This document shows positions 9,531-21,306 of a DNA stretch of 64,000 nucleotides, piece after piece. Position numbers and translations under genes: made by a program. Origin of the DNA: Candidatus Pelagibacter giovannonii. Lineage in GTDB: Bacteria > Pseudomonadota > Alphaproteobacteria > Pelagibacterales > Pelagibacteraceae. Position 1 is the first letter of the stretch; each line of letters starts with the position of its first letter. The DNA lies in the NCBI RefSeq assembly GCF_012276695.1, contig NZ_CP038852.1:248001-312000 (forward strand), written 5' to 3'. A model generated the notes under the pieces. That model ran no database searches and was not told where the DNA came from. It saw only the letters and a program-made list of their open reading frames with translations.

Positions 9531-10090
9531 TTTAAATTTCTATCTAAGTTTTTTATATTAAATTTATGAAACATTGGAATAAAAGTTTCGTAAATTTTTT
9601 TTAGCTTTAAAGCAGCATTATTAGGGGTAATTTTGATACCAGTTAGGTCAAAAAGATTTGTAGTTAAATAATCTTTTATAGTTGGACTCTTAATCAAATT
9701 TATACCCACTCCAATAATAATAAATTTTTTACCAGATTTGATTAATATCTCCTGCAAGATACCTGAAATTTTCATTTTTTTTATCAACAAATCATTTGGT
9801 TTTTTAATTGTAATTTTACCATTATAAAAATTTGATAATAATTTTTTAATTAAAAGACAGTTAACTTTTGTCAAATCTTTCAATGATAATTGAACTTTGT
9901 TAATTTGAAAAAAAATACTAATAAATAAATTTCCCTTAAAAGAAGTCCATTTTTTTCCATATTGACCCCTTCCCTTTTTTTGTCTATCAGCAATTACAAT
10001 TCCTGATTTGTTATTGGTATTTTTAATTATTTGTATAGCTAGATCGTTTGTACTATTTACAATTTTAAAATTGAATTTTTTTAATTTCAT
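9527..10090 (-). CDS. birA: Biotin--[acetyl-CoA-carboxylase] ligase, short catalytic form
   Basis: The product attaches biotin to the biotin carboxyl carrier protein. It has only the catalytic domain: STND at residues 13-16, the biotinyl-AMP loop GRGQYGKKW at 40-48, and KKPND at 96-100 in place of the usual KWPND. At 187 residues it lacks the DNA-binding N-terminal domain of E. coli BirA and apparently also the C-terminal SH3-like domain, so it cannot be a repressor of that kind. It overlaps nuoN by 1 base and coaX by 4 bases. The shortened form is unusual but the active-site loop is intact. Confidence 0.88.
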   Translation of the reverse strand: MKLKKFNFKIVNSTNDLAIQIIKNTNNKSGIVIADRQKKGRGQYGKKWTSFKGNLFISIFFQINKVQLSLKDLTKVNCLLIKKLLSNFYNGKITIKKPNDLLIKKMKISGILQEILIKSGKKFIIIGVGINLIKSPTIKDYLTTNLFDLTGIKITPNNAALKLKKIYETFIPMFHKFNIKNLDRNLK

Positions 10091-11505
10091 TAAATAATAT
10101 TAATTCTAGATACAATTTCCACCAATTTGCTTGGAAAAATAAAGTATAAGAGAATTAATAATGTTGAAAAAGTTAATGATCCTTTTAACCAAATATTATG
10201 ATCAGTGTCGTAACCTTCCTTTTCTTTATCAAAGTAAATAACCTTGATTATTTTTAGATAATAAAAAGCAGCTATTACTGTTGATAAGAGACCTACAATG
10301 GCCAAGAAGTACATTGACTGCTCTATAACAGCCTTAAAAATATAGAATTTTGCAAAAAAGCCAGCTAATGGAGGAATTCCTGCCAATGAAAAAAGGATAG
10401 CTAGTAACGATAAGGATAAAATTGGATGTTTTTTTGATAATCCTGATAAATCACCAATAGTCTCGTAGTACACATCATTTCTCTTCAACATCAATAGACA
10501 GCTAAAAAAAGCAAGATTCATAACCAGGTATATCGACATGTATACAACAGAGCTTTGAATACCTTCGTTAGAACCAGTAGACAAACCAGCTAATGCATAA
10601 CCCATATGGCCAATTGAACTATATGCAATCAACCTTTTGAGATTATTTTGACCAATTGCAGCAATTGCTCCAAAGATCATAGACGCAATTGATAAAAAAA
10701 TTAATATAGGTTGCCATTGATCGATCATATTAACGAAAGGAACATATAAAAATCTTATGAATACAGTGAGTGCAGCAACTTTTGGCACAATTGCAAAAAA
10801 TAATGTGACAGCAGTCGGAGAGCCTTCATATACATCTGGTGCCCACATGTGAAATGGTACAGCTGATATCTTAAATGCTAGACCAACAAGTATAAAAACA
10901 ATTCCGAAAGTTAAACCGTAATGTGAAGAGTTCATTGCATCACCAATAACATTAAAATTAGTTGATCCTGAAAACCCATAAACTAAAGAACATCCATATA
11001 GCAATAATCCTGATGATAAAGCACTTAAAACAAAATATTTTAGCCCAGATTCAGATGACTTTAATTGATCTCGATTAAATGAAGCCAAAACATACAAAGC
11101 TAAAGACTGTAACTCAAGACCTATATAAAAAACCATGAGATCATTTGAACTGATCATTACCATCATACCTAAAATTGAAGAAAGAACTAAAACTGGATAT
11201 TCTATTAAGAAAATTTTACATATTTTCAAATATCTTGTTGAAATTGATAAAACAAAAGCACCTCCTAAAATTGTAAGGATCTTCATAAAAGATGAGAGAT
11301 TATCTATAATGTAACCATTATTAAATAATGAAACATTTTTATCTAATGGATTATTAAAAATTAAAATACCGGTAATCAACAAAGAACCCACTGCAAGATT
11401 ATGGACAATATTAGAACTATTTTTTTTGTACACACCGAGAAGTAATAAAAACATTATAGACAAAGAAATAAAAACCTCAGGTAATATAAAGTTTAAGTTA
11501 TCCAT
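10090..11505 (-). CDS. nuoN: NADH-quinone oxidoreductase subunit N
   Basis: This is an antiporter-like membrane subunit of respiratory complex I, part of the proton-pumping arm. The 471 residues form about 14 transmembrane segments. Typical signatures are GLELQSLALYVLASFNRD, the KISAVPFHMWAPDVYEGSP region and NLKRLIAYSSIGHMGYAL. The ATG overlaps the stop of nuoM by one base. It is the last of the fourteen nuo genes. Confidence 0.96.
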   Translation of the reverse strand: MDNLNFILPEVFISLSIMFLLLLGVYKKNSSNIVHNLAVGSLLITGILIFNNPLDKNVSLFNNGYIIDNLSSFMKILTILGGAFVLSISTRYLKICKIFLIEYPVLVLSSILGMMVMISSNDLMVFYIGLELQSLALYVLASFNRDQLKSSESGLKYFVLSALSSGLLLYGCSLVYGFSGSTNFNVIGDAMNSSHYGLTFGIVFILVGLAFKISAVPFHMWAPDVYEGSPTAVTLFFAIVPKVAALTVFIRFLYVPFVNMIDQWQPILIFLSIASMIFGAIAAIGQNNLKRLIAYSSIGHMGYALAGLSTGSNEGIQSSVVYMSIYLVMNLAFFSCLLMLKRNDVYYETIGDLSGLSKKHPILSLSLLAILFSLAGIPPLAGFFAKFYIFKAVIEQSMYFLAIVGLLSTVIAAFYYLKIIKVIYFDKEKEGYDTDHNIWLKGSLTFSTLLILLYFIFPSKLVEIVSRINII

Positions 11506-12998
11506 TAATTTTGTACCTCAGTTATATTCATATTTAAGTTAAAATTGTACATCTCTATTAAATGTTTTACTGAAATTTCAGTTGTACTAAGGAGTGGTTC
11601 TGGATAAAATCCAAAAAATATAACTGGTATTGCTAAACACCATAAAATTAATTTTTCTGAATTATCAAGGTCAGGTATTTTTAAGAGTTCTTTATTTTTA
11701 ACTTCTCCAAATACAACTCTTCTATATAGCCATAACATGTATGCGGCTCCAAAAATAACTCCTAAACTTGCTATAACTGCCACTAAAAAGTTATCCTTAA
11801 ATGCGCCCATTAATACTAAAAATTCACCTATAAAACCACTAGTACCAGGTAAGCCTAATGCAGCTAAAGTGAAAAGCATAAATAATATTGAATATTTTGG
11901 CATAATTGAAACTAAGCCACCATAAGTTGCTATTAACCTAGAGTGCATTCGGTCATAAACAACTCCAACACATAAAAACAATGCTGCTGAAACCAAGCCA
12001 TGACTTATCATTTGAACTATACTTCCTTCAATTCCTTGTTGGGTAATTGTAAAAATACCCAATGTAACAAAACCCATATGTGCAACTGAAGAATATGCTA
12101 TTAACTTTTTCATATCTTCTTGCATCAATGCAACTAGAGACGTGTACACAATTGCAATTAAACTTAAAGTGTAAACTAGTGGTGTAAACAATTCGGAAGC
12201 TACTGGAAATAAACCTAAAGAAAACCTAATAAAACCATAACCAGCCATTTTAAGTAATATAGCTGCAAGTAAAACAGAGCCAGCAGTTGGAGCTTCAACG
12301 TGTGCATCAGGCAACCAAGTGTGTACAGGCCACATTGGTGTTTTGACAGCAAAAGAACTAAAGAATGCTAACCATAGTAAATTTTGATATTTGCTGTCTA
12401 TACCAAGATCATAAAGCTGAGTTATATCTGTGGTTCCTGATATCCAGTAGATCGAAATTATAGCAATTAACATTAAAACAGAACCCAGCAAAGTGTATAA
12501 GAAAAATTTAAATGCTGAATATACTCTTCTGGTTCCACCCCATATTCCAATTATTAAAAACATAGGTATCAACCCAGCTTCAAAAAATAAATAAAATATA
12601 ACAAGGTCAAGGGAACAGAAAACTCCGATCATTAAACTTTCCATTACTAAGATAGCAATTAAAAAATCTCTTAGTCTGTCTTTAATTGTATTGTTTACTG
12701 AGATTATGCAAAGTGGAGTTATCAGTGAAGTTAGAATAATAAATAAAATCGATATTCCATCAATACCTACTTTGTAATTAATAAATCCTTTTAACCATTC
12801 TCTATCTTCGACAAATTGAAAATTAGATGTAGTTGGATCGAACTGATACCAAAGATATATAGAAATCAAAAAGTTAACAAATGAAGTAAATAAAGCAACA
12901 TATTTACCTGTATTAGAATTTTTATCTTTTGAAAATAATAAAAATAAAGACCCAATTATAGGTAGTAAAATTAAAGATGATAAAATTGGAAAGTTCAT
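11505..12998 (-). CDS. nuoM: NADH-quinone oxidoreductase subunit M
   Basis: This is an antiporter-like, proton-translocating membrane subunit of complex I with 497 residues and about 14 transmembrane segments. The conserved VKTPMWPVHTWLPDAHVEAP region and the MKKLIAYSSVAHMGFV segment are diagnostic of NuoM. The conserved lysine and glutamate regions of the antiporter fold are present. It shares one base with nuoL on one side and with nuoN on the other. Confidence 0.96.
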   Translation of the reverse strand: MNFPILSSLILLPIIGSLFLLFSKDKNSNTGKYVALFTSFVNFLISIYLWYQFDPTTSNFQFVEDREWLKGFINYKVGIDGISILFIILTSLITPLCIISVNNTIKDRLRDFLIAILVMESLMIGVFCSLDLVIFYLFFEAGLIPMFLIIGIWGGTRRVYSAFKFFLYTLLGSVLMLIAIISIYWISGTTDITQLYDLGIDSKYQNLLWLAFFSSFAVKTPMWPVHTWLPDAHVEAPTAGSVLLAAILLKMAGYGFIRFSLGLFPVASELFTPLVYTLSLIAIVYTSLVALMQEDMKKLIAYSSVAHMGFVTLGIFTITQQGIEGSIVQMISHGLVSAALFLCVGVVYDRMHSRLIATYGGLVSIMPKYSILFMLFTLAALGLPGTSGFIGEFLVLMGAFKDNFLVAVIASLGVIFGAAYMLWLYRRVVFGEVKNKELLKIPDLDNSEKLILWCLAIPVIFFGFYPEPLLSTTEISVKHLIEMYNFNLNMNITEVQN

Positions 12999-14911
12999 TA
13001 TTTCAAAATCAAAAATGTTAATAATGCAGAAAATCCTAATAATATCATAAACGCATACTGATAAATAAATCCACTTTGAAATTTACTTGCTTTTATTGAT
13101 AAACTCTTAATTAATGAAGAAACTCCGTCAGGTCCAAATTTATCAATAATTTTAACATCAACTATCTTCCAAAAAAATAGACCTAATTTTTTTGAAAATT
13201 TAATGAATAAAACATTATAAAGTTCGTCAAAATACCATTTATTTATTAAAAAATTATGTAATGGCTTATTAGATTCAGCAATTTGATGTGTAACATTTTT
13301 ATTTTTTACAAATAAATAATAAGCAATTGGAATAGAGGTTAATACAAGTGCTGGTGTCATTAAAAGAAACCATAGTGGAGGGTGTTTCGTGCTTAATGGA
13401 TTTAAAAATTTAATTGAATCACCCCAAAAACTATTTTCACCACTATGACCAATAAATAAATCTTTAAATAAGAAACCAGCAAAGATAGCTCCAATAGCAA
13501 GTATAAATAAAGGTAAAAGCATTACCAATGGAGATTCGTGTATTTCATTAATATTCGTTTTTTTATTATTATAGTCTCCATGAAATGTTTTAAAAATTAA
13601 CCTCCAGGAATAAATTGACGTTAAAACTGCAGTCAAAATTCCTATTCCTGCTGCATAATATCCAGTTGTATTTCCCTTGAGATACGCAAATTCTATAATT
13701 GCATCTTTAGAATAAAAACCAGATAAAAATGGAAACCCAGTAAGAGCCAATGTTCCTATAATCATAAATACATAAGTGTATGGAAGTTTTTTATAAACAC
13801 CTCCCATTTGGTTAATATTTTGCTCATCATTAAATGAGTGAATTACAGAGCCTGATCCTAAAAAAAGTAAAGCTTTAAAAAAGGCATGAGTAAATAAATG
13901 AAACATTGCAACATTATAAGCACCCACTCCTGCAGCAAAAAACATATAGCCTAGTTGACTGCAAGTTGAATAAGCGATTATTTTTTTAATATCAGTTTGT
14001 ACTAAAGCTACTGTTGCTGCAAAAAAAGCAGTAGTCATTCCAACAATTGTAATTATATTGAGTGTAAGAGGTGAATATTCAAAAATTGGAGAGCATCTTA
14101 CAACTAAAAAAACGCCAGCAGTAACCATTGTGGCTGCATGAATTAAAGCTGAAACAGGTGTGGGGCCTTCCATTGCATCTGGTAACCAAGTGTGTAAGAA
14201 AATTTGTGCTGATTTACCCATGGCCCCTATAAATAAAAGAATACAAATTAAATCAATTGCTCCAACATTAATTTCTAAAAATAAAAGTTTTTTTTCAACA
14301 ATTTGTGGGATTTGATTAAAAACTTCTGCATAGTTTACGGTGCCAAATAAATAAAAAATTAAAAAAATTCCTAAGGCAAAACCAAAATCTCCTACTCTAT
14401 TTACTACAAAAGCTTTTATAGCAGCGGCATTAGCTGTTTCTTTCTTAAACCAAAAGCCAATCAAGAAATAAGAGCAAAGACCCACCCCTTCCCATCCAAA
14501 AAATAACTGAAGGAAATTGTCAGCGGTAACTAATGCTAACATTGAAAAAGTAAAAAGAGATAAATAAGCCATGAATCTTGGCTTATGTGGATCGTGAGAC
14601 ATATAACCAATTGAGTAAATGTGCACTAATGCTGAAACTAAAGTTACAACAACGAGCATAATTGAGGATAAAGCGTCGACTTTAATAGACCAATTAACAT
14701 CTAAGGTTCCAGAGTTAATCCAAGTTGCTACAACTACATTGTTTTCATATCCGTTAACAATTACTTGATAGAATAATACAATTGAGAGAAGTGCTGAAAT
14801 TGATACAAAAAGACTAGTTACAATCTCTGAATTTCTATCACCCAAATATTTACCAAAGAAACCAGAAGTTATTGAAGCTAATAAGGGAAGAAATAATAAT
14901 ACAATCTCCAT
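12998..14911 (-). CDS. nuoL: NADH-quinone oxidoreductase subunit L
   Basis: This is the largest antiporter-like membrane subunit of complex I, 637 residues, ending in the long lateral helix and final transmembrane segment typical of NuoL. Recognisable motifs are FFGWEGVGLCSYFLIGFW, KSAQIFLHTWLPDAMEGPTP and DIKKIIAYSTCSQLGYM. It begins one base after the nuoK stop and shares one base with nuoM. Confidence 0.97.
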   Translation of the reverse strand: MEIVLLFLPLLASITSGFFGKYLGDRNSEIVTSLFVSISALLSIVLFYQVIVNGYENNVVVATWINSGTLDVNWSIKVDALSSIMLVVVTLVSALVHIYSIGYMSHDPHKPRFMAYLSLFTFSMLALVTADNFLQLFFGWEGVGLCSYFLIGFWFKKETANAAAIKAFVVNRVGDFGFALGIFLIFYLFGTVNYAEVFNQIPQIVEKKLLFLEINVGAIDLICILLFIGAMGKSAQIFLHTWLPDAMEGPTPVSALIHAATMVTAGVFLVVRCSPIFEYSPLTLNIITIVGMTTAFFAATVALVQTDIKKIIAYSTCSQLGYMFFAAGVGAYNVAMFHLFTHAFFKALLFLGSGSVIHSFNDEQNINQMGGVYKKLPYTYVFMIIGTLALTGFPFLSGFYSKDAIIEFAYLKGNTTGYYAAGIGILTAVLTSIYSWRLIFKTFHGDYNNKKTNINEIHESPLVMLLPLFILAIGAIFAGFLFKDLFIGHSGENSFWGDSIKFLNPLSTKHPPLWFLLMTPALVLTSIPIAYYLFVKNKNVTHQIAESNKPLHNFLINKWYFDELYNVLFIKFSKKLGLFFWKIVDVKIIDKFGPDGVSSLIKSLSIKASKFQSGFIYQYAFMILLGFSALLTFLILK

Positions 14912-14912
14912 A

Positions 14913-15224
14913 TTATCCCTTCAAACTATTTATTTCTTCAACTCTAATTGTTGAAGAGTTTCGATAATAAACAACTATTATTGCTAAACCTATGGCTGCT
15001 TCTGCAGCAGCTACTGTTAATATAAAGAGAGTAAAAATTTGTCCAGTAATATCATTCAAGAAAATAGAGAAAGCGACTAAATTAATATTTACCGCTAAAA
15101 GAATAAGTTCAATACTCATTAATATTACTATAATGTTTTTTCTATTTAAAAATAATCCAACTACGCCAATAGTAAAAATTATTGCTGCTAATGTAAGATA
15201 ATGACCTAAACCTATATCATTCAT
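14913..15224 (-). CDS. nuoK: NADH-quinone oxidoreductase subunit K
   Basis: This is a small membrane subunit of complex I with three transmembrane segments. I chose the ATG at 15222-15224, giving 103 residues and the start [12 protein letters not shown], over an upstream ATG that would add 11 residues. The family length is about 101, and AAAGGAG at about 15234-15240 (minus strand) is a good ribosome-binding site for the shorter start. Conserved membrane glutamates occur in the [15 protein letters not shown] and [11 protein letters not shown] segments. The start overlaps the end of nuoJ by 8 bases. Confidence 0.95.
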   Translation of the reverse strand: MNDIGLGHYLTLAAIIFTIGVVGLFLNRKNIIVILMSIELILLAVNINLVAFSIFLNDITGQIFTLFILTVAAAEAAIGLAIIVVYYRNSSTIRVEEINSLKG

Positions 15225-15849
15225 CAGATTTAACTCCTTTATTACTCTCAACATCAATTAATTCAACACCATCAGATCTTTCACGAGATATCTGACTAAA
15301 ATAACTTTGTCTTTTAACACCGGGTCTTTGCCTGAATGTAAGGACAATAGCACCAATCATTGCAACTAATAAAATCATTCCACTTAATTGAAAAACATGA
15401 ATATAGTCTGTATATAAAACGTATCCGATTGAATGAGTATTAGTTATATCTTTATCAATTGTTAAAGACATAGCTGAAACAAGATCAGGTTTATATTTCC
15501 ATCCACCAATTACTATTATTAATTCAAAAAATATTAACAAGCTAACTATTATTCCTATAGGAATATGTTTTGAACTTTTCTCTGCACTGAACCATTGATT
15601 TTTCTGTTGGGCTACATTAAGCATCATAACTACAAATAAAAATAAGACAGCAACAGCTCCCACATAAATAATCAACATAATCATTCCTAAAAATTCAGCA
15701 CCAATCATTATGAATAGGCATGAAATACTTATGAAGTCTAAAATTAAAAAAAAAACTGAATGAACAGTATTTTTTGATACTGTTACCATTATAGCAGAAA
15801 CGATTGCTATAAATGAAAAAGTATAAAAAAATATTGCGTGGGCTAACAT
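15217..15849 (-). CDS. nuoJ: NADH-quinone oxidoreductase subunit J
   Basis: This is a membrane subunit of complex I, 210 residues, with five transmembrane segments and a hydrophilic C-terminal tail of about 40 residues. The motif [19 protein letters not shown] is the NuoJ signature near the pi-bulge helix. It follows nuoI after 2 bases and overlaps nuoK by 8. Confidence 0.95.
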   Translation of the reverse strand: MLAHAIFFYTFSFIAIVSAIMVTVSKNTVHSVFFLILDFISISCLFIMIGAEFLGMIMLIIYVGAVAVLFLFVVMMLNVAQQKNQWFSAEKSSKHIPIGIIVSLLIFFELIIVIGGWKYKPDLVSAMSLTIDKDITNTHSIGYVLYTDYIHVFQLSGMILLVAMIGAIVLTFRQRPGVKRQSYFSQISRERSDGVELIDVESNKGVKSDE

Positions 15850-15851
15850 AA

Positions 15852-16337
15852 TTATCTATGAGAGTTATCTGCTTTAATATTAGCTGCTAAAATATTTTCC
15901 CATCTATCACCATTATCAAGTAATTTATCTTTATTATAATAAAGTTCTTCTCTAGTTTCTGTTGAGAATTCAAAATTAGGCCCTTGTACGATAGCATCCA
16001 CTGGGCATGACTCTTCACAAAGACCACAGTAAATACACTTCATCATATCAATATCATACCTAGTAGTTTTTCTACTGCCATCAGCTCTTTCTGAGGATTC
16101 AATTGTTATTGCTTGAGCTGGGCAAACAGCTTCACATAATTTACATGCAATACATCTTTCTTCACCGTTAGGGTATCTTCTTAAGGCATGTTCCCCTCTA
16201 AATCTTGGACTTATTTTTCCCTTTTCAAAAGGATAATTTATAGTTTTTTTAGATTTAAATATTTCTTTGATAGCAATGTTTAGGCCACCTAAAAAATCTA
16301 ATAAAAAAATTGTTTTAAATATTCTTGAAATTTTCAT
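15852..16337 (-). CDS. nuoI: NADH-quinone oxidoreductase subunit I
   Basis: This is the peripheral iron-sulfur subunit that carries clusters N6a and N6b of complex I. The 161 residues contain two complete four-cysteine motifs, [12 protein letters not shown] and [12 protein letters not shown], which bind two [4Fe-4S] clusters. The length matches alphaproteobacterial NuoI. It lies 2 bases downstream of nuoH and 2 bases upstream of nuoJ. Confidence 0.97.
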   Translation of the reverse strand: MKISRIFKTIFLLDFLGGLNIAIKEIFKSKKTINYPFEKGKISPRFRGEHALRRYPNGEERCIACKLCEAVCPAQAITIESSERADGSRKTTRYDIDMMKCIYCGLCEESCPVDAIVQGPNFEFSTETREELYYNKDKLLDNGDRWENILAANIKADNSHR

Positions 16338-16339
16338 AA

Positions 16340-17338
16340 TTAATTCACTGGTAATAGGTTGAAGTGGAACAAATAGCTAGCTGTTAGAACTACCCATGTT
16401 AATGATATTGGTAAAAATATTTTCCATCCAAGTCTCATTAATTGATCATATCTATATCTTGGAACGATAGCTTTAACCAAAGCAAACAAAATAAATAAGA
16501 ACAATATTTTAAATATCATCCAAATTACACCTGGTATTAAGTTAAATGGATAAAGATCTATAGGTGATAACCACCCACCTAAAAAAAGTATAGCACCCAT
16601 AGCACACATCAAAAGAATATTTGCATATTCACCAAGCCAAAACATTGCATACATCATGCCCGAATATTCTGTTTGATAACCTGCAACAAGTTCTGCTTCT
16701 GCTTCTGGTAAATCAAATGGTGGTCTATTAGTCTCCGCTAAAGCAGAAATAAAGAAAATAACAAACATTGGAAATAATGGAATTACAAACCATAAATTTT
16801 CCTGAGCAATAACTATGTCGTTCAAATTTAAAGAACCAACACAAAGCAAAACATTAATAATAATAACTCCAATCGATACTTCGTAGGAAACCATTTGCGC
16901 AGCAGATCTAATAGCACCTAAAAAAGGATATTTTGAATTTGAGGCCCAACCTCCCATAATAATTCCATAAACACCTAAAGACGAAACTGCAAATAAATAA
17001 AGGATACCAACATTTATATCTGCTAACACTTGAGTTGCACTGAAGGGAATTACAGCCCATGAAATTAATGCCAAAGTCATAGTAACAATTGGTGCTAATA
17101 TAAAGATTACTTTATTTGAGCTTGAGGGAATTATAACTTCTTTAAAAATATATTTTAATGCATCAGCTAAAGACTGAAGTAAACCAAAGGGTCCAACAAC
17201 ATTAGGTCCTTGTCTTTTTTGCACAAATGCCCAAATACGTCGGTCAAGCCATACAATCATAGCCACAGAAACTAAAACAGGAACAAGTAAAAATAAAATT
17301 TTATAAGTTTGTGAAAAAATTATATTAAGATATTCCAT
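16340..17338 (-). CDS. nuoH: NADH-quinone oxidoreductase subunit H
   Basis: This membrane subunit forms the quinone-binding chamber of complex I with NuoB and NuoD. The 332 residues make eight transmembrane segments. Diagnostic segments are [19 protein letters not shown] near the N-terminus, [20 protein letters not shown] in the middle and the [14 protein letters not shown] region near the C-terminus. It lies 3 bases after nuoG. Confidence 0.97.
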   Translation of the reverse strand: MEYLNIIFSQTYKILFLLVPVLVSVAMIVWLDRRIWAFVQKRQGPNVVGPFGLLQSLADALKYIFKEVIIPSSSNKVIFILAPIVTMTLALISWAVIPFSATQVLADINVGILYLFAVSSLGVYGIIMGGWASNSKYPFLGAIRSAAQMVSYEVSIGVIIINVLLCVGSLNLNDIVIAQENLWFVIPLFPMFVIFFISALAETNRPPFDLPEAEAELVAGYQTEYSGMMYAMFWLGEYANILLMCAMGAILFLGGWLSPIDLYPFNLIPGVIWMIFKILFLFILFALVKAIVPRYRYDQLMRLGWKIFLPISLTWVVLTASYLFHFNLLPVN

Positions 17339-17341
17339 AAA

Positions 17342-19381
17342 TTAGCCTTCTGTACCTGTAGATTTTAAATCTATCTTTAAATTTCTACATTCAGACATTG
17401 TTTTTGAGGCCCTAGCTATTACGTTTGAATAATAATAATCACTATCTATTTTTATTACTTCATTTTGAAAAATTAATTCTTTAATAATTGATGACTTTAA
17501 AGAAGTGTTTTTTTCAATATGTAAATTTATTTGGTTAATTAAACTGCTATCTAATTCATCTTTATCATTAAATAGTTTTCTATGATTCATTGATTCTGCA
17601 AGTTCATTTATTATTAGCCAGTCCTCTTTTGCAAGTTCGGGTGGGTAAGATGCTTTATAAGCTTTTTGAAGTCTTCCTTCTAAATTTGTAAAGTAGCCAT
17701 TTTGTTCTGTGTAGGCAGCACCAGGCAAAATAATGTCTGCCATTTCTGCTCCTTTATCACCATGAGAGCCTTGATAAATAATAAACTCATTTTTTTTTTC
17801 AAAATTGATAGTGTCTAAACCTAAAAGATAAACAATTTCAAATTTGTGAGCTTCCAAGTCTTTCAAAACTTCATTGTCGCCATTAGTTGTTTTATATACC
17901 CCAAGATCAAATGCTCCTACTGTAGATGCGTTTTCAGAAATAACATTTAAAGCATTCCAATCAATAGAAAGTTTATTATTTTCTTCTAAAAATTGTTTGA
18001 TTGATTCAAAAATATATTTTGATGATTTACTTTTTAATGCAGATTGACCCATTATAACCATAGGTTTCTTTGCTTGTTTAATTAAATTAGACACCTCATG
18101 TTTACCTTCTATAATTTTTTTAACAGTTTCAGTATTTCCATCTAGAGACTGATACGGGAATGTTAGATCACCCATTTCATTTAGAGCAATAATTTTAGTT
18201 TTATTTTGAAGATAGGATTTTCTAATTCGGGCATTTAAAATTGTTGCTTCAAATCTAGGATTTGTCCCTAAAAGGAAAATAAAATCAGCTTCTTCAATTC
18301 CATTGATTGATGAATTAAATAAATAATTTTCTCTTTTTTCTGGGTTTAAATAAATGTGATTATCCCTAGACTCTATATTTTGAGAACCTAATGTTTTATT
18401 AAAAAATTCTTTAAATATATAGAGTGTTTCCATGTTGATTAAGTCACCAGTTAACCCACAAATTTTTTCTTTATCAGTATTTTTAAATTTTGACTTAATT
18501 ATATTAAAAACTTCAGACCATGATGCTTTTTCAAATTTTCCATTATATTTAATGTAAGGTGTGTCTAGTCTTTGGTTTAATAGACCGTCACATGCATGTC
18601 TTGTTTTGTCAGAAATCCATTCCTCATTGATATCTTCGTTTATTCTTGGCAATATTCTTTTTACTTCCCATCCATAAGTATCAACCCTTATATTGGATCC
18701 AATAGCATCCATGACATCAATAGATTCTGTTTTTTTTAACTCCCAAGGTCTTGCCTCAAAAACATAAGGTTTAGATGTTAAAGCTCCAACTGGACATAAA
18801 TCAACAACATTTGCTGATAATTCTGATTGCATCGATTGCTCAAGGTATGTAGTTATTTGCATATCTTCACCACGTCCTATGGCACCTATTTCTGGTACAC
18901 CTGCAACTTCCGTAGCAAACCTAACACATCTAGTACAATGGATACATCTAGTCATTTGAGTTTTAATTAAAGGACCCATATTTTTTTCAGGAACTTGTCT
19001 TTTATTTTCTTTAAATCTAGATTTATCTACTCCATAAAACATTGATTGATCTTGAAGATCGCATTCACCACCTTGATCACATACAGGGCAATCTAATGGA
19101 TGATTTGCAAGTAAAAATTCCATTACACCTTTTCTTGCTTTTTCAACAAACTCAGTATTTGTTTTAATATTCATGCCTTCGGCAGCAGGCATTGCACATG
19201 ATGCAACTGGTTTTGGAGATTTTTCCATTTCAACTAAGCACATTCTACAATTTCCAGCAATTGAAAGCTTTTCATGATAACAAAATCTTGGAATTTCAAC
19301 TCCAGCTTTTTCACAAGCTTGTAAGACTGTTAAGCCATCTTCAACTTCAACTTCAATATTATTAACTTTTAATTTAGGCAT
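17342..19381 (-). CDS. nuoG: NADH-quinone oxidoreductase subunit G
   Basis: This is the iron-sulfur subunit of the NADH-oxidising arm. I chose the Met at 19379-19381 (MPKLKVNN, 679 residues) because it starts exactly at the ferredoxin-like domain; an upstream ATG would add nine residues lying within nuoF. The motifs are [15 protein letters not shown] for [2Fe-2S], [13 protein letters not shown] and [10 protein letters not shown] for [4Fe-4S] clusters, then a molybdopterin-oxidoreductase-like domain without an active cofactor. It overlaps nuoF by 8 bases. Confidence 0.95.
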   Translation of the reverse strand: MPKLKVNNIEVEVEDGLTVLQACEKAGVEIPRFCYHEKLSIAGNCRMCLVEMEKSPKPVASCAMPAAEGMNIKTNTEFVEKARKGVMEFLLANHPLDCPVCDQGGECDLQDQSMFYGVDKSRFKENKRQVPEKNMGPLIKTQMTRCIHCTRCVRFATEVAGVPEIGAIGRGEDMQITTYLEQSMQSELSANVVDLCPVGALTSKPYVFEARPWELKKTESIDVMDAIGSNIRVDTYGWEVKRILPRINEDINEEWISDKTRHACDGLLNQRLDTPYIKYNGKFEKASWSEVFNIIKSKFKNTDKEKICGLTGDLINMETLYIFKEFFNKTLGSQNIESRDNHIYLNPEKRENYLFNSSINGIEEADFIFLLGTNPRFEATILNARIRKSYLQNKTKIIALNEMGDLTFPYQSLDGNTETVKKIIEGKHEVSNLIKQAKKPMVIMGQSALKSKSSKYIFESIKQFLEENNKLSIDWNALNVISENASTVGAFDLGVYKTTNGDNEVLKDLEAHKFEIVYLLGLDTINFEKKNEFIIYQGSHGDKGAEMADIILPGAAYTEQNGYFTNLEGRLQKAYKASYPPELAKEDWLIINELAESMNHRKLFNDKDELDSSLINQINLHIEKNTSLKSSIIKELIFQNEVIKIDSDYYYSNVIARASKTMSECRNLKIDLKSTGTEG

Positions 19382-20705
19382 TTTTTTTATCCAATAAATG
19401 TTGATCAACTAAATACGGAATTTCATTAAGTTTTTTTATCGTTGGTTCAATATTGTTCCTTTTTTCAATTTCTTTTCTAAAGTGTCTTAATAAACCTTGA
19501 ACTGGCCATGAAGACCCTTCACCAAAAGCACAAATGGTATGACCAGCAATTTGATTTGTAACATCTCCAAGCATTTCAACTTCATCTTTTGATGCCTCAC
19601 CTTTAGCCATTCTTTCTAACATTCTCCACATCCATCCAGAACCTTCTCTGCACGGTGTGCACTGTCCGCAACTTTCATGTTTGTAAAATCTGGCAATTCT
19701 TGCCATACACTTAATAATATCCTGGTCATTATTTATAACAACAATACCTGCGGTTCCTAAACCACTTTTTTCTGCGACAAGTGAATCAAAATCCATCGTT
19801 AAAGTTTCACATGTTTTTTTGGGTATAATGGGCATAGAAGATCCACCTGGTATTACAGCTTGTAAATTTTCCCATCCACCAACTACTCCTCCTGCATGTA
19901 CTTCAATTAATTCTTTAAGAGATACGCTCATTTCTTCTTCAACGTTACAAGGTTTATTAACATTTCCAGATATACAAAATATTTTAGTTCCTGTATTTTT
20001 TGCTTTACCTAGTGAAGCGAACCATTTACCACCTTTTCTCAAAATCGTTGGAACAACAGCTATAGTTTCCACGTTATTAATTATTGTTGGACATCCATAT
20101 AATCCTATTAATGCTGGAAAAGGAGGTTTTAATCTTGGCTGACCTTTTTTACCCTCAATACTTTCTAGAAGTGCAGTTTCTTCACCACATATATAAGCAC
20201 CTGCTCCATAGTGAATATAAATATCTAAATCCCAACCAGTGCCAGAAGCATTTTTACCTATTAGTTTTTTTTCATATGCTTCATCAATTGCCTTTTGTAG
20301 TTTTTGTCCATCTATAAAATATTCACCACGTATATAAATATAGCAAACATGAGCCTGAACTGCGTAGGCAGCAATCAAACATCCTTCAATTAATTTATGA
20401 GGTTCAAACCTTAAAATATCACGATCCTTACAGGTGCCTGGCTCAGATTCATCACCATTTATAACTAGATAGTGAGGTCTAGAACCAAGCTCTTTAGGGG
20501 CAAAAGACCATTTAAGTCCTGTAGGAAATCCAGCCCCACCTCTTCCTCTTAATTCCGATGATTTAACTTCATCTATAATCCATTCTCTACCTTTTTTTAT
20601 CATTTGAGCAGTATCTACCCAATCACCTCTATTTTTCGAAGACTCTACATCAGAACCATTGTCGTTATAAAGGTTTTGAAATATTCTATCTTTATCTTTA
20701 AGCAT
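19374..20705 (-). CDS. nuoF: NADH-quinone oxidoreductase subunit F
   Basis: This subunit binds NADH, FMN and the N3 [4Fe-4S] cluster and is the electron entry point of complex I. The 443 residues show [14 protein letters not shown] for NADH binding, the FMN region around [19 protein letters not shown] and the cluster motif [12 protein letters not shown] near the C-terminus. The start overlaps the end of nuoE by 8 bases. Confidence 0.97.
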   Translation of the reverse strand: MLKDKDRIFQNLYNDNGSDVESSKNRGDWVDTAQMIKKGREWIIDEVKSSELRGRGGAGFPTGLKWSFAPKELGSRPHYLVINGDESEPGTCKDRDILRFEPHKLIEGCLIAAYAVQAHVCYIYIRGEYFIDGQKLQKAIDEAYEKKLIGKNASGTGWDLDIYIHYGAGAYICGEETALLESIEGKKGQPRLKPPFPALIGLYGCPTIINNVETIAVVPTILRKGGKWFASLGKAKNTGTKIFCISGNVNKPCNVEEEMSVSLKELIEVHAGGVVGGWENLQAVIPGGSSMPIIPKKTCETLTMDFDSLVAEKSGLGTAGIVVINNDQDIIKCMARIARFYKHESCGQCTPCREGSGWMWRMLERMAKGEASKDEVEMLGDVTNQIAGHTICAFGEGSSWPVQGLLRHFRKEIEKRNNIEPTIKKLNEIPYLVDQHLLDKKNA

Positions 20706-21306
20706 TTTTTAAATCCAAAAGTGTTTTTCTGTTATTTTCAGGTTCATTATTAGTTCTTCCTCTATATGATCCTGGTTTTGGTGTCTTACCATCAAGTATC
20801 TCATCTAGAATTTTTAAAGTTTTTTCTTTATCAAGATCTTCATAATAGTCATCATTAATTTGCATCATTGGGGCATTAACACATGCTCCCAAACATTCAA
20901 CTTCCATCCAAGAACATGATTTATCAAAAGATAATTCACCTTCATTTTCTGAAATTTTATCTTTGCATGCCTCAACAAGTTTATAAGCTCCTCTAATCAT
21001 GCATGGTGTAGTTGTGCAAATTTGAATAAAGTGTTTTCCAACTGGAGATAAATTATACATTGAATAAAAAGTAGCTACCTCATAGACTTTTATATAAGGC
21101 ATATCTAAAAACTTTCCAATATATTTCATAGCTGCTAGTGGTATCCAGTTATCATTTTGTTTTTGAACAATATACAATAATGCCATTACAGCGCTTTGTT
21201 GTTTTCCTTCTGGATATTTAGAAACTATTTCTTTTGCAGCAGCTAGACTAGCTGCTGAAAATTCAAATTTTTCGGGTTGTTCTTTTGCAGGTTTTCTTAA
21301 GCTCAT
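20698..21306 (-). CDS. nuoE: NADH-quinone oxidoreductase subunit E
   Basis: This [2Fe-2S] subunit of the NADH-oxidising arm has 202 residues. The four ligand cysteines are seen in ICTTTPCM and [11 protein letters not shown], the standard thioredoxin-like ferredoxin pattern. A C-terminal tail of about 45 residues contains [17 protein letters not shown], which resembles the tail in alphaproteobacterial NuoE. It shares one base with nuoD and overlaps nuoF by 8. Confidence 0.96.
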   Translation of the reverse strand: MSLRKPAKEQPEKFEFSAASLAAAKEIVSKYPEGKQQSAVMALLYIVQKQNDNWIPLAAMKYIGKFLDMPYIKVYEVATFYSMYNLSPVGKHFIQICTTTPCMIRGAYKLVEACKDKISENEGELSFDKSCSWMEVECLGACVNAPMMQINDDYYEDLDKEKTLKILDEILDGKTPKPGSYRGRTNNEPENNRKTLLDLKNA

